DNA of 64,000 nt, from contig OX359250.1 in assembly GCA_947179485.1 (NCBI GenBank), forward strand, positions 22,818,887-22,882,886, given 5' to 3'. This document shows positions 1-11,364 of the stretch, piece by piece. Made by a program: the position numbers and the translations under genes. This DNA is from Allacma fusca (taxonomy: Eukaryota > Arthropoda > Collembola > Symphypleona > Sminthuridae). Every line of letters begins with the position of its first letter. Within the stretch, counting starts at the first letter, position 1. Below the pieces are notes generated by a model. That model searched no databases and was not told the DNA's origin. It was given only the letters and a program-made list of their open reading frames with translations.

Positions 1-854
1 TCTAAATTAAGATGAAATCAGGCGACATTTGGTTAATTATTTTCAAAAAGAAAATAGAACTTGTTATGTATGAATTTCAGTGAAAATAAACTATTCAGTG
101 CTGAATAAAAGTGTACCATTGCATTCATTTGACTAAATTAATCGTTCTCGCGAAGTTTCGGGTTACTAAGGATGCTTTATTCAAGTAATTGCACATACTT
201 TCATGTTTGATACAATTGTTGATAGGGTTTCAGGGACAATGAGGTATTTTGAAGATAATCATAAGAAAATGAGATAAAAAATTTCATTTTATGACTCGTG
301 AGAGTGATTTAATTACTTATGCCTCAAAAATATATTATTGTTTTGTTAATGGAATTAACATTAAATAAATAAACAAAAATGAAACCCATTTTTATCCACT
401 CTTCCTTAGATAAGTTCATATGAAAGTAATGATTATATTTCAAAATTTGCAGTGTCATATTATTTTGCTACATGCATGGCTAAAGAATTTTCAAATAGAC
501 CGTATGTTTTCTATCCCCTCATAATCCGTTCCCCACTTTACCTCTGAAACATGAAATTAGTTCTTGATACGCCGAATCAAAATGTAATAATGTAATGCAA
601 TTGTGTTAAATGTTATTATTACACTGCAATACTGCATAGGTTAGATTGGTCTGTATATTGTATTGATAATTTGTTAAATTAACGTTTTGCATGTCAATGT
701 ATCATGTATGAACACTAAATAGTTTGGTGTTGATTTTTTGTGAAAGTTAGAAGATTCGCTTCGTTGAGTGACCCGACCACATGATGATGGTTTATTGGTT
801 ATTGGTCCTGAATACTAATACATATGATGATTAGAAGAAAGCAGAGTTCACAGT
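1..854. other. AT-rich non-coding sequence upstream of the first gene
   Basis: No frame with coding character was found on either strand. The stretch is AT-rich and should hold the promoter and any leader exon of the F-box gene that starts at 855, but I see no motif that fixes a transcription start. Confidence 0.5.
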
Positions 855-2605
855 ATGGCAAGACGATGGGTTGAACTAAAAAGGACGGTTTCCCGTTGGG
901 CTACAAATGTGGGTGCAGTAGTATCAAATACAGCATCTTTGATAATAAGAAGATCCCAACGTCAAGTAGGAACGATCAGCACTGTCGATCCCATCCTTGT
1001 TTGTCAGCTGAATAAATACGAAGATGACTTAGACCAAATTCCAGATACTTTCGATTCACAGGACAGAATTTCGGTTGGATCTAGTGTTTCAGCAGGTCCC
1101 GAAGATTTTTCATCTGTTTTATTGATACCCTATGACGTGAGTTAATTGATGATAACCTTTTGCGTAGTGCTTTGAATTTTGAAAAAAAATTAACATTATT
1201 TAGCTCTTTTATGTTGATTTAGTGCCGTGTAATCATTTATGATTTCGTAAGTTTTGCGGACATTCTAAACCTGCGGCTAGCTTGCAAACAAATTTTTTAT
1301 GAACTGAACTACTGCAGAGGGATAAGGCTCAGGTTGGATGACACTGTTGCCGGTTACGACAGGTTCAGAAATACTGGAGTGGGTTCATTAATTGTACGAC
1401 ATTTTCGTTCCGATCACCCCGACAACTACGGGCTGTTAAAGAGACCTCAACTTCTGAAGGAACTTGTAATAACTGGGAGTATATCACCTGATAACTTTAG
1501 CTGGATAGTAACTATATGCCCCAACATAAGAAAATTTGCCGTGGAAATAAGCCCATACACTGTCCGGTACGGATTCCAAAGTTTCTTCCGTGACACCCTT
1601 ATGCCAGGCAACCTTTCCACTTTAAGGCTCTCGGCTTTCATGTATGATCACCGGGATGCGGAGAATACTGGGGATAATTTTTTCCCCATATTAAATAACG
1701 TGCGCTGCCCAGCGTTACGACAATTTGTTTTTCAGCTTGTCATAATTGATTCCCAAAGTTTGGATTCATTTCATATCGAAGCGTTAAAATTTATCAGAAG
1801 TCATTCATCTAGTCTCAAAGTACTCCATATCCAGATTAAACAAGTTTTTGTTGGAGTTTCGTTACCAAGTGAGGATGATAGTCTCGCATCCATGTTTTCC
1901 AAATGGGTAGACAGTCTTCAGCTGGGAGAACTTCGGTTGACACTAGATCGGCATATTATCAAGTGGCTACCAATACTTCAAGCTCAGACTCGTCTCGCCA
2001 GTTTGGAATTAAATCTCCGGAGTTTTTCATGGACGATTCTCCTCCCAGTTATAAAACAGTGCTCAGCCAGTCTGAAGAATATTCAAGTATACAATTTGAA
2101 CGTACGAGAAGGACATCGCATTCATCCTATAGATCTGGGCGTTTTGAGACATTGTGACTCGCTGCAGAAACTGACGATTCATCATCAAGAGCACTCGCCG
2201 ATTTTTCATCCTAAAATTTCCCGAACAGCGTATTTGCCATGTAGCTTAACGGAAATTGATATTTCAAGAATTCTTGTTAAACAACATCAAATGCTATTTA
2301 TCCTCATTCGACTGCCAAGACTACGAAAGCTAGAACTTGCCTATTGGAGTGATTCTGATTCTTATTTTGCTTCATTACTTTCTTTGTTGCCTCTGTTAAT
2401 TAAATTTAATATCACAACTATCAAAACAGTTTGTCTAACAGATCTCCGACGCAAGTTTGAAAACCATAAATCAGAACTTACAAGGCTAACTAATTTTCTA
2501 AGTGGTTTGGCTACTGTTAAAACGTCGGATGCTGTTCGAGAAACTAGAGTCACTGTTGAGGTTTTCAGCTTTCATGACGAGCAACATTATGCCCCCTTTA
2601 AATAA
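855..2605 (+). CDS. F-box / leucine-rich-repeat-like protein 1 (554 aa, two exons)
   Basis: Exons 855-1136 and 1223-2605 join in phase 0 (donor GTGAGT, acceptor TTTAG) to give 554 residues. The junction completes an F-box-like segment at about residues 88-125, running from LLIPYD into ILNLRLACKQIFYEL, which fits the L-x(5)-LRLVCK pattern of F-box helices that bind Skp1. The rest is a leucine-rich array with irregular repeats (for example LRKLELAYWSDSD), as in F-box/LRR substrate receptors of SCF ubiquitin ligases. The N-terminal 80 residues are basic and Ser/Thr-rich and match nothing I know. It is clearly related to the gene at 20994-22994: both keep LLKEL...I and a YWS-SD block near the end. 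The substrate is unknown. The F-box itself is weak, so the SCF role is inference. Confidence 0.75.
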
Positions 2606-2609
2606 CTTC

Positions 2610-2615
2610 AATAAA
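2610..2615 (+). other. poly(A) signal AATAAA
   Basis: A canonical AATAAA lies five bases after the stop codon of the F-box gene ending at 2605, which implies a very short 3' untranslated region. Confidence 0.55.
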
Positions 2616-3087
2616 AAATATAAACGTTAATTCATTTGAAAGTCAAAGGCAAGTAGATACTAATTTGAATTTGCACGAATGCTTTACTTCTCCAAAATTC
2701 TGGCATAATGATCTTCAGTCGTAATATAAAGTATGAATTTTAGAATGCATGTATGTACACAGACAGGTACCTACGGAAGTGGAAAAACAGAATGTTTAAT
2801 CAATACATTAAAGGCATTCCGTAATTGAATGCGGGGTATTGATTTCAGCACTGGAATGTTCATGCGGAATATCTTCAGACTTCAGTCGAGACCGTTTTTA
2901 TTCCATCATTCCTATCTTGCAAGGTAGGTCTCCTCTCAGGTAATGTGGCAGTTTATGTATTTATAATTTTTAGTTTTCAAAAAATCGGAGAGGCTAGTTT
3001 AACTCTACAAGGAAAAACAAAGCCTGTTGACATACTACATCAGTAAACATCAAAAGAGAAGCATCCAGCGAGCAGATTGTATTCGTA

Positions 3088-5374
3088 ATGCAAGGTGAAA
3101 TTCGGGCTGTAGCGGACCTGGAGTCTAATACACATCCTTTGCTGATTGATGTGGTAAATATTTACTGTTCAAAAAATAATTTTACATGAATAAGAACACT
3201 TAACTTACATGTTCACGGATACATTTGTTTAATTGTAAATTTCAGGTTTTGAAGACAGTCGTTAGATTAGTTCCTAGATGTGCCATTCCCCAGTGCAGAC
3301 TTGTATGCAAGAAATGGAATTATTTTTTCATCAGTCGCTTCAGTTCGGAATTCACAGTTAATTTAACGGAATGGAAGAGTTTAGAAAAATTTGTAGATCT
3401 GCTGTACAATTGCCAGGAGATTCCTTACACACGGTTTCATATTAGCAGAATATCAATGAATAACCCGTCTGTTGAAATTATTTTTGAGCTGTGTGGCAAC
3501 CAGATGTGTCACCTCTCTTTGGAACTGGCAAAGGACGATATTGACATATGTCAGTTCAGAGAAGTTTTACTCCAGAGGGCACCTAATCTTAAAGAATTGT
3601 CGTTTGATACTCATGATGGTCTACCTGAGGAAGTTACAAATCACCCCAAGTTATTTCCTTCCTGGTGTCAGCCTCAGCTGAAACTACAGAAAATAAGTCT
3701 TCGTTTTTCTAGTGGAAAGAAATTCGCGACAGATTTTCTCAAAGACCTCTTCAAGAGCTCTCCACTGAAGGAAGTAAATTTTCGGCGCTTGATTGATGGT
3801 GACTCAAAAACTACATTTGCCTTGATGGCCCTGAAAGAGGCGAATCCATGGGGTTCGCTGTCTTCGCTGAACCTGGGACAAATTGAGAATAGTGCTTTGA
3901 AATGCTTGGCGTCCCTTGAAGAGTGTGGCATTCATTTAAAGATTTTTTCTTTTGAGTATTTGATTGCAGATGTACAGGCGGAAACAGTTGAGCAATTCCT
4001 AGTTAGTCAGGCAGAAAATCTAGAAGAGTTGACGTTAAATGAGTACCTGGGAAATGAGCATCTCACTATTAAATTTCCAGCTATGCCTAACTTGCGAAAG
4101 CTAGCGATAACAGCTTTTGATAAATCCCAGATATTACCTCATGAACCCTTCTCATATGTCAGTTTGTTCCCTGCAATGAACACATTAGCTGTATATGGGT
4201 GGCAGAACATGATTCCTTGGGATGTTTTCTTTTCGGAAGTAAACAACCCAGAGCCTCTGGAATGCTTAACCACTTTGCAACCTCCGTACAGGATGAACAA
4301 CGTTGAGTTTTTTCGGAAGCTAGTTTATCTATTTCCGAATGTCAAATCACTTGATATAACCTCACCGAGTAACATAATTCTCACAGAACTCTGGAGCGGT
4401 TGGATGAAACTACAAGTATTGGATATATTTTTAGATTGTAAGCTATTTCCCGGATACCATTTTTGAATGTATAACTCATACAGTAATTTTAATTTGCTGA
4501 TGTATTTACAGTACACACAATAAAAATATGCTCATAATTGTAAATACTTTTTGTGGTCTCCAGGGAATAATACTAATGTGGATGCAGTTTTTACTGGCAT
4601 CAGCTTGACAGACTGTGACAGAATACGCAAGAATCGAATCTTTGTAGAAGCGCAAGAGTTTTCATTGAAAACATCAAGTTCTCTGTGCAATTTAAAGCGT
4701 AAGTTACTGCTCTCTGACAAGCTTTTTCCTTCTTACATTTAAAGTCAAATTCAAAATTATGTGATTATGAGTAATTAAATGTTTTGTCATGTCGTCATGT
4801 GTCACGTCACATCTTCCTTGGTTAGTAATTAGGGGAGAAGCTAAGATGCAGTATATTAAATTTCATTATCTTTCTTGTTGACGTGACATACACTGCTAAA
4901 TTGCTGTTACTTGGGAAGCATTAGAACAAGTGATTGTTACTAACGTTAGTTTCCAATTACGAATAACGAGGTTGGCCGATATTAATAAGACTTACAGAAA
5001 ATAAATTCATGCTTTTAGACTTACGAAAATTTGTGTGCGAAATCTACGAGCCTTGGCGTGACGGTGAGCCGGAAGCAGAGGATCCCACTTGCCTATTAAC
5101 AGACATAACGGGATACGGGGCATTTCTGCATATGTCACACTTGCAGAATATTTTTATTGCTAGGAGTGAAGTGAGCTTTGACAACACCTATTTTTTTCCT
5201 ACCGAGTCTGGCCGTGTAAACAATGGGTATAATTAACTAAATACAACAAAATATATTTCTACATTTCAGATTTCCAAGGAATGCGTTCAGATAATTGCTG
5301 AAGAGTTGCCTATATATACAAGCATCGATATACGAGGCCCACGAAGACAAAAGTTGCAAATTTCAATGCTGTGA
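3088..5374 (+). CDS. F-box / leucine-rich-repeat protein 2 (564 aa, five exons)
   Basis: Exons 3088-3153, 3246-4437, 4564-4698, 5019-5215 and 5270-5374 join with matching phases into 564 residues. Residues about 16-50 form an F-box-like segment (PLLIDVVLKTVVRLVP followed by CRLVCKKW), again split by the first intron, as in the neighbouring F-box gene. The remainder is a long leucine-rich solenoid (LKELSF, LRKLAI, LKSLDI, LQVLDI, LCNLKHLRKF). The exon 3/4 and 4/5 joins keep the repeat periodicity, which supports the model. The donor at 5216 is GTAAAC and the other donors are GTAAAT, GTAAGC and GTAAGT. Expected role: substrate receptor of an SCF ubiquitin ligase; target unknown. Sequence similarity to the upstream gene is limited to the F-box and overall layout, so they may be distant members of an expanded family. 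Confidence 0.75.
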
Positions 5375-7867
5375 AATTCTTCGAAAACCTATACTTTTAT
5401 GTGAAACTATTTACATTTCGGTATTTCACCGCTTCTAAAATTATTTGAATGAAAATTGGATATGGATATCGTACCTGATTACATACTTATATTTAATGCT
5501 AACGTAATTAGAAAATCAGTTTTTCATTCTTCAGAAAGTTTTCCATTTATGTAGTTGAGTTGGATTACACTTTATCTGCATCAGAATTTTCAGTTGTAAT
5601 ATTTTTTCTCTATGTTTACATTCGTAATCAGTGTTTACAATTGTAATAGATTCCAACGTCGTGCAATCAATATTCCATGATTGAAGCTTACAACAGCAAC
5701 AATATTAAAAGTATATGGCAATATAAGCAAATAAATTGAATTGATTTAATTATTATCCATATGGATTCAAATAAGATAAAATTTACTCTCCAGGAATGCT
5801 TACTTGATCAATATATAGAATACTTCTTCATACTTCATAGTCATTGTGCACAAAAGAGTTAACTTATATAGTTTATAAGTTTTTGTTGGAGCATTCGAGG
5901 GGACAAGCAGAGAAGTGTTTACAAACAAACCAGTGTTTACAATTATATACAAGCTACTATGTTTACAAATGTAACTTCTCCACAAGTGTTTACAAACAAA
6001 CTTCTCCACAAGTGTTTACAAACAAACTTCTCCACAAGTGTTTACATTTGTAACTAGCGAGAACTTCCTGCTCGCTCGCGGCTCGTGAGTGCTTGCCGTT
6101 CTGTCTGAGTAAGAAACTTCGTTGTCGATCTCGTTGTGCGGCCTCACTTCAAAATGTGAAATGACTCGATGTTATATCAGAATTTTGCTTACTTAGCAAA
6201 GTCCGGAGACGCTGTAAGTCAACATTAGGTGTAAAAAAATATAGATCTCAGTTATGAGAGTGGATGATGACAATGATGAACAAAATAATTTTACCTGGGT
6301 CATAGATTATTAACGTGTCACAAGAATATAGTGGGGTTGTATACTTCCAAAATCCTATGAAAAATAATTTATCATTGCTTAAAAGTTTTCGCTGACAGAG
6401 TATTGAGAGTATACCTGAAAATAAAAATTAGTAAATAAAAATTTTGTATGAGTTACATTTAGTATAGTTCAACATTTGAAATCCGAACACCGCCCCACAT
6501 CTCAAAATTGTATATTTGCGTAAGGAAGCCAGTGTCGGTCATAAGTAAGGTTTCAGTATTTTAAAATCATTTACCTGTGCCTTCCTCCAAGCAATCAGTT
6601 AGTTGATCAGACTTTTGCAGCTTCTATACTCTCTTGCTGAAACCTAATGATCTGAAGATCTAGGAACTTCAATGGAGACTTCAGTTTTCATTCAGCCCAG
6701 CAATTTATAAGCACCAATTAGGATCTCCAGAAGCTCGGTTTCTCCTCAGATTCTTGAATTGGTAATGTAACCGCAAACGTACCGTCCCATGATGAAATGT
6801 TTTACACTCCTGAAAGAAATATTTACACATTTTAATAAAACTAATACGTCAAAATTCTGCTTTGCATTTTTCTGCTCATAAAATAGACACTATCTATCAT
6901 ACATGTTTGACAGAGAGTTCCAGCCTCTGTCCAGAGACAGGAGGATGATCTTGAAAATATCATTACTTCCGTTTTTCCCATGACCTCTGCTGATGTCGAC
7001 CCATGACTGAAATCTCTGCTTGACATTCGCTCATGCTCCAATTCCCATAATCCCTGTCCCTGATTACAAATTAATATTAGAGTAAGTTTTCAAACACAAC
7101 AAAACCAAACAATACAAAATGAAGTAATAAAAATTTCATGTGTTTCTGATTGAAAAAAATTCCGGTACCTCACTCAAGGCGGCCAGGGAACATAAATTAG
7201 TAGTTGACTGATTACTTTATCTACGGATGAACAGCCATAGGAGAAACCAGGAGGCCCTGGGGCCTTTGATTTTTTTAAGTTGTACTGAATTTGTTCAGTT
7301 AAGGGCCTCAGTTCATTATGCAGTAACTTTCAAAATCCTTCATAATTCACAATGTTCAAATGACAGTGCTGATATTTTTAATTAAATAAATCTGAATCTC
7401 TTTGGAAATGGTTGGAACAATATTTTCTCTCCCACTGACGAAATATGACGATCGTAATGTAACTGATACACTGTAATGCTACCTGTTGCAATTTATAACA
7501 CCCCATTCGAAAAACCTTATTGCAAGTACTTACGTCGGTCCTGGTCCTGGGTCAACCTTAGTACTTACATTCAAACAGTGGAGTTTCACCAGATTACCAG
7601 AAGTTCTATCGCTAGCGGAGATTATTTCGTGCTACTATTCACAAGTTGATGTATAGAATCTCCACAGAGGTCCTCTTGACTCTTTCATTACAAACATTTT
7701 CATTTGTCTTAAAAAATCTACGAGTTCCCAGGCTTTCCAAAGAATTTTCCTTTTCCGGGAAACGTTATTAATACTAATTAGAATACTAAAAAATAGTAAG
7801 TTATTATAAGAATATGATTTTTAAATGGTTAAACATTGTTTTTATTAATAACTGAAGCAAAAGATTT
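5375..7867. other. 2.5-kb stretch without a recognisable gene
   Basis: AT-rich sequence with a short GC-rich patch near 6055-6150 (clustered GCTCGC words just after a tandem repeat). Short open frames near 6841-7041 on the - strand have no coding character that I can defend and no good splice partner. I see nothing else. Confidence 0.4.
5975..6050. repeat. 26-bp tandem repeat, about three units
   Basis: A 26-bp unit beginning CTTCTCCACAAGTG and ending TTTACAAACAAA occurs at 5975-6000 and 6001-6026. A third unit starts at 6027 and diverges at its end (TTTACATTTG). The half-unit GTGTTTACAAACAAA also appears shortly upstream near 5917. It is a small satellite-like array of unknown function. Confidence 0.8.
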
Positions 7868-7983
7868 GTCAGAAGTGGGATTCGAACCCACGCCCTCATT
7901 CGAGGACCAGAATCCTCAAACATCTACAAAGTAGACAAGCTTCCGCTTGAGTCTGGCGCCTTAGACCACTCGGCCATCCTGAC
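7868..7983 (-). tRNA. tRNA-Leu (anticodon CAA) with an intron
   Basis: On the - strand the sequence starts GTCAGGATGGCCGAGTGGTC, the classic D-arm and A-box of eukaryotic tRNA-Leu, and ends with the B-box GGTTCGAATCC and a GTCAG/CTGAC acceptor stem. The anticodon loop reads CTCAAG, with anticodon CAA at + positions 7949-7947. An intron of about 33 bp (roughly 7913-7945) follows one base 3' of the anticodon, the standard position for splicing by tRNA endonuclease. A long variable arm, typical of leucine tRNAs, follows. It should decode UUG. Introns in tRNA-Leu(CAA) genes are common in animals. Confidence 0.95.
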
Positions 7984-8944
7984 TTGTTGGGAAGGATAGT
8001 TCATCAGCAGTATTTACTCCGATTACTAAGGACATCAATAAGGCAGTAAAGACAGCCGAATTAGATTTAAATAGGCAAATGTTGGAAGGGTAGTTCAGTA
8101 CAAAATTCCGCTGAAACAGGTGCTAATTAATTTTAAATTTAGATTCATAGTGGATTAAAACGCCAAACAATCTACTATATTTACCGAGAGTTTTAACTAT
8201 GACTTTTGCCAAACCGAATAATAGTATTATGTTATTAAGGAATAGGAGCCGAGCCTCATCGATCGGAGAACAAAAACTGCAATATACGTGTAAAATCTTT
8301 CAGCCCCTTAAAGTTACTTGTTTTAGTAATTCTTTGAAAACGATAAATTATTTTAATTTATCGTAGGATCAATAGAAGTAAATATTTGCAATAATAGTAA
8401 AACAATTGTTTGTGCAGTTTTCCGAAAACGACACAATGCAGTTCCAGAGACATTTACTAGTTTCAAGCGTTGTGACTGGCGGGATTTTCATCTGCTGGTT
8501 TTATGCTTGACTCATATACTGGAACTAGACTTGTAGGAATGCAAGAGTTTACTGCAATTATTCAGGAAAATAATAAAAGTGCACACGAAAATGTCAGTGT
8601 AGTTGAGAAAACATTCGTACAACAAGTTAAAACAAGCCACCGCCCAAATACAATGTTTAAAAGATTTCAAAAGTTTATTCCCAGTGAGGTTTAATAGTTT
8701 ATAATAATTAGTATTGTTAGTAATAAGAAACTTTTCAGGTAAAGTCCCTGGTTATCTCATGGCAAATAAATTTTGAGCTTCGGCCGGAACAATTTCATGG
8801 GTATGAAATGAATGCCATGAAGTTTCAAGTTTTAAAGTATCTTTCAAGTTAATCTGTTTTGAATTTTTCTGGGGTCAGTACTTGGAAATTATTTATCAAC
8901 TTTTATACCGTTTCTACAACTCCACTTCTTCACGTGTGGGATGA
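7984..8944. other. spacer between tRNA-Leu and FBXO36
   Basis: No supported gene. A 24-codon open frame at about 8436 (starting MQFQRHLLV) overlaps, in another frame, a 63-codon frame ending at 8694. They could be one small protein broken by an indel, but nothing identifies it. The 3' untranslated region of the - strand FBXO36 gene should lie just below 8945. Confidence 0.35.
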
Positions 8945-11364
8945 TTACAGTTGATACATAGATTTTTGCTTTTCTGTATTGATATTACCATTATTAACTA
9001 GTGTGTACCGGTTGTATTTCTGTCGGGGCGGATTTGCGTCGACGCTTTTTGTGGAATCTTGTAGTCTTGATATATTTGCGGCACTAGCCCTTGGAATCAG
9101 ATTTCCATCTACAATCCTGGCTGTTCTTCCACGAATAAATTTCCTTGTAGAACTTGTGTCCTTAAGATGCCGTCGTGAAGGCCAGGAAGTTACAGATGTA
9201 CTAGAAGACACGGACGACTGTGCCTGGTGCCTCGGACCTTTTGGGATGTTCATGTTAAGGTCGGAAAATAAGCCTGGGAATCTCTCCGGATTTCCAATCT
9301 AAATTCCAGAATTGTTAGTTTTAAAAGTTTACGAGAAAACAATTCGTACAAGTTTTTACTTTATATTGTAGCCTGTTGATAAAGAAAAGATGCTTCCAAC
9401 TCAAGTAATCTGCCTGGTACTTGGTCTCAACTTTGGTTGCATCAGTTCCGCCGTATTGGAGATAAAACCGTTTCCATAGATCATTTCCACGGCAAACCTA
9501 TTATATTTGTACCAACAAAAATGGGTTAGTTGATGTGTTTCTAGTTAATTATACCGAACAGGTAAACTGGCGTGTAAATAAGGGAGCGGACATAAATGAT
9601 GTCATACAAAATAGAGGCTTTTTATGACTCACTGACTAAGCAATCATTCACTGTCATATCCACACATGACTGACTGTATATGACATCATTCGTATGTCAG
9701 AGGTCGGATTTTTGTGGGAAGACGGGAAGATTCTTCCCAGGGAAAAAATATTTCCGGCAGGGAAAAATTCAAAGGGAAGGGATTCTATTTTGCGAACAGG
9801 GATTTTAAAATATTTTCAAATTTGTTGACGTGTTTCAGGGAAATTTGTTAGGCTAACAGGGATTTTTAGATTGGTTTACCGTATTTGGCAGGAATTTGAC
9901 GACTTGCTGGGAAATTATTTTTTCCAACAGGGATTTTGAAAATCGTTTACCTTTTCCTCAGCAGGGATTTTTGAAATCTTTGATGACCTTCCTGCAAGGA
10001 CATTTGATTCAGCAGGGAAATTCTGAAATAATCTTCCAGGGAGATTTACAGAAATCCGACCTCTGGTATGTACTTATGTAATTTTAGGTAAGACGAAGTT
10101 GGCGACATCCAAAAAATTTAATCGTTTACGATTTTATGCTCCGTCGTTGGCTAGTATTTAAAGTATATGGTAGTTTTAAGTATTAAAGCCATATTTATTA
10201 TTTAAAATGAACCTACATAGGTGTCTGAGAGTAAGATTAATGTGAGGACGTAAATAAGGCGCTAAAATGAATGACGTCAGTTTGCCGTAACAAGACTGAC
10301 TCAGTCTGTCATTCTGCGTCATGTAATTCAGTAACTGACTGACTGCCTCAACACATGACATCATTTGTGTCCGCTCCCTAAGTCATTTTTTAAATGATAT
10401 TTTTATCTATGAATGCTGGATAAGAATCCGTGTAATTTGCCGTGTTCTAGAATAAAACAGTTTAAAACACTGCGGCAATACTCAGTGAAAAACAATACAG
10501 AAGGAGAGCTATAGTCTCAAAAAATGAGGCATCTAATTTAGCTTCCTTCTCTCAGTTGAACTTGAATTTTAGTGACATAAATCTAATACAAAATGGAGTG
10601 TAATGTAATTGATAGAATTACGCATTATGCTATTTACTAAAATGGCATTTGTAATATCGTATGGAATTCTTGTAGGAGTATAGTATCGTAGTACTATAAT
10701 AATACATAATACTTATACTAAATATTAAAGCTTCATTGGACTTTTTGAAATAATATTGCTGTAGAAAGGGTACACCTAGGTATCTGAATTAGCTTACGTA
10801 TGTATGTACAATACATAATACCATAAGTATTGATAGCTTAACCAACTTACTGACGCAAATTTTCTACAGACAGGGGCCAGATTTTTCAAGTTTTCAATAC
10901 CAGTATTAAAGAAAATTTTTGCTAGTACGTCATTTGGCAATTGCATTATTTTGTCCACATGACCCTGGCTGAGCCCAGTAATGTAGTCCACACATTCCTT
11001 ACCAAATACTCTATTCACTTCTGAAGGTATACGCAGATCTCTGGCAAAACTTTCCAGTGGGATTTTAAGTTCCGTAGGTGCGGATCGTGGACCGTGAGAA
11101 ATCCTCCATTGAGTTAACGCTACCTAAAAAAATGTGTATTGTAGCTAATTAACTTTGACTAGATTTCAAGTAAAACTTGCATGTTGTTTAGATTACCTCA
11201 CTCTTGGTCACGTAGATTCTGAAATAATCTCTTGATGGTGAGGGCGCCACTGCAGCCAAGTCTAAATATGGTCCCTTGTCCTTTGGGTACGAACTATTCG
11301 CATTATTCTCTACAAAATCCCTTTCGTATTCCGGGGCGTCTTTCGGTTCGCCGGAATAGTTCAT
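8945..11364 (-). CDS. FBXO36: F-box only protein 36 (FBXO36) homologue with C-terminal extension, 310 aa, four exons
   Basis: Exons on the - strand are 11364-11197, 11123-10851, 9497-9360 and 9298-8945, all joined in phase 0. Residues 43-57 (SRDYFRIYVTKSEV) and the following QWRISH match the conserved FBXO36 N-terminal block (SKDYYQLLVTRSQV, WWKIS). The F-box lies at about 118-147 (LPNDVLAKIFF ... LAPVCRKFAS), and DLWKRF plus SWKHLFFINRLQ near 153-190 match the vertebrate C-terminal block. FBXO36 is presumed to be an SCF ubiquitin-ligase receptor with unknown target. The last exon adds 117 Ser/Thr/Arg-rich residues that the roughly 190-residue vertebrate protein lacks. If its acceptor at 9299 is unused, the protein instead ends about 15 residues after exon 3. 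Nested transposons (9581-10379) sit in intron 2. Confidence 0.9.
9581..10379. mobile_element. non-autonomous DNA transposon with ends AGGGAGCGGACA, in FBXO36 intron 2
   Basis: Inverted ends read AGGGAGCGGACATAAATGAT at the left and, on the opposite strand, AGGGAGCGGACACAAATGAT at the right; the next bases GTCAT also match. The interior holds repeated TGACTGACTG words and no coding frame. It is interrupted by a second element at 9698-10065. I could not recognise a clear target-site duplication, so the superfamily is open. Confidence 0.75.
9698..10065. mobile_element. hAT-like non-autonomous element (ends CAGAGGTCGGATTT), nested
   Basis: The element begins CAGAGGTCGGATTT and ends with its reverse complement AAATCCGACCTCTG. 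GTATGT directly abuts both ends, a 6-bp duplication rather than the 8 bp expected of hAT. The interior is a run of diverged copies of a motif like CAGGGATTTTTGAAAT. It lies inside the element at 9581-10379, so it inserted later. A partial relative lies near 24684-24776. Confidence 0.75.

Noticed and set aside
6581-7041. Possible two-exon gene on the - strand
   Set aside because: Acceptor-like CTTTCAG near 6810 exists, but neither frame combination gives a protein with coding character.
8436-8694. Possible small protein in two overlapping frames
   Set aside because: It needs a frameshift to be joined, has no recognisable family and no splice evidence.
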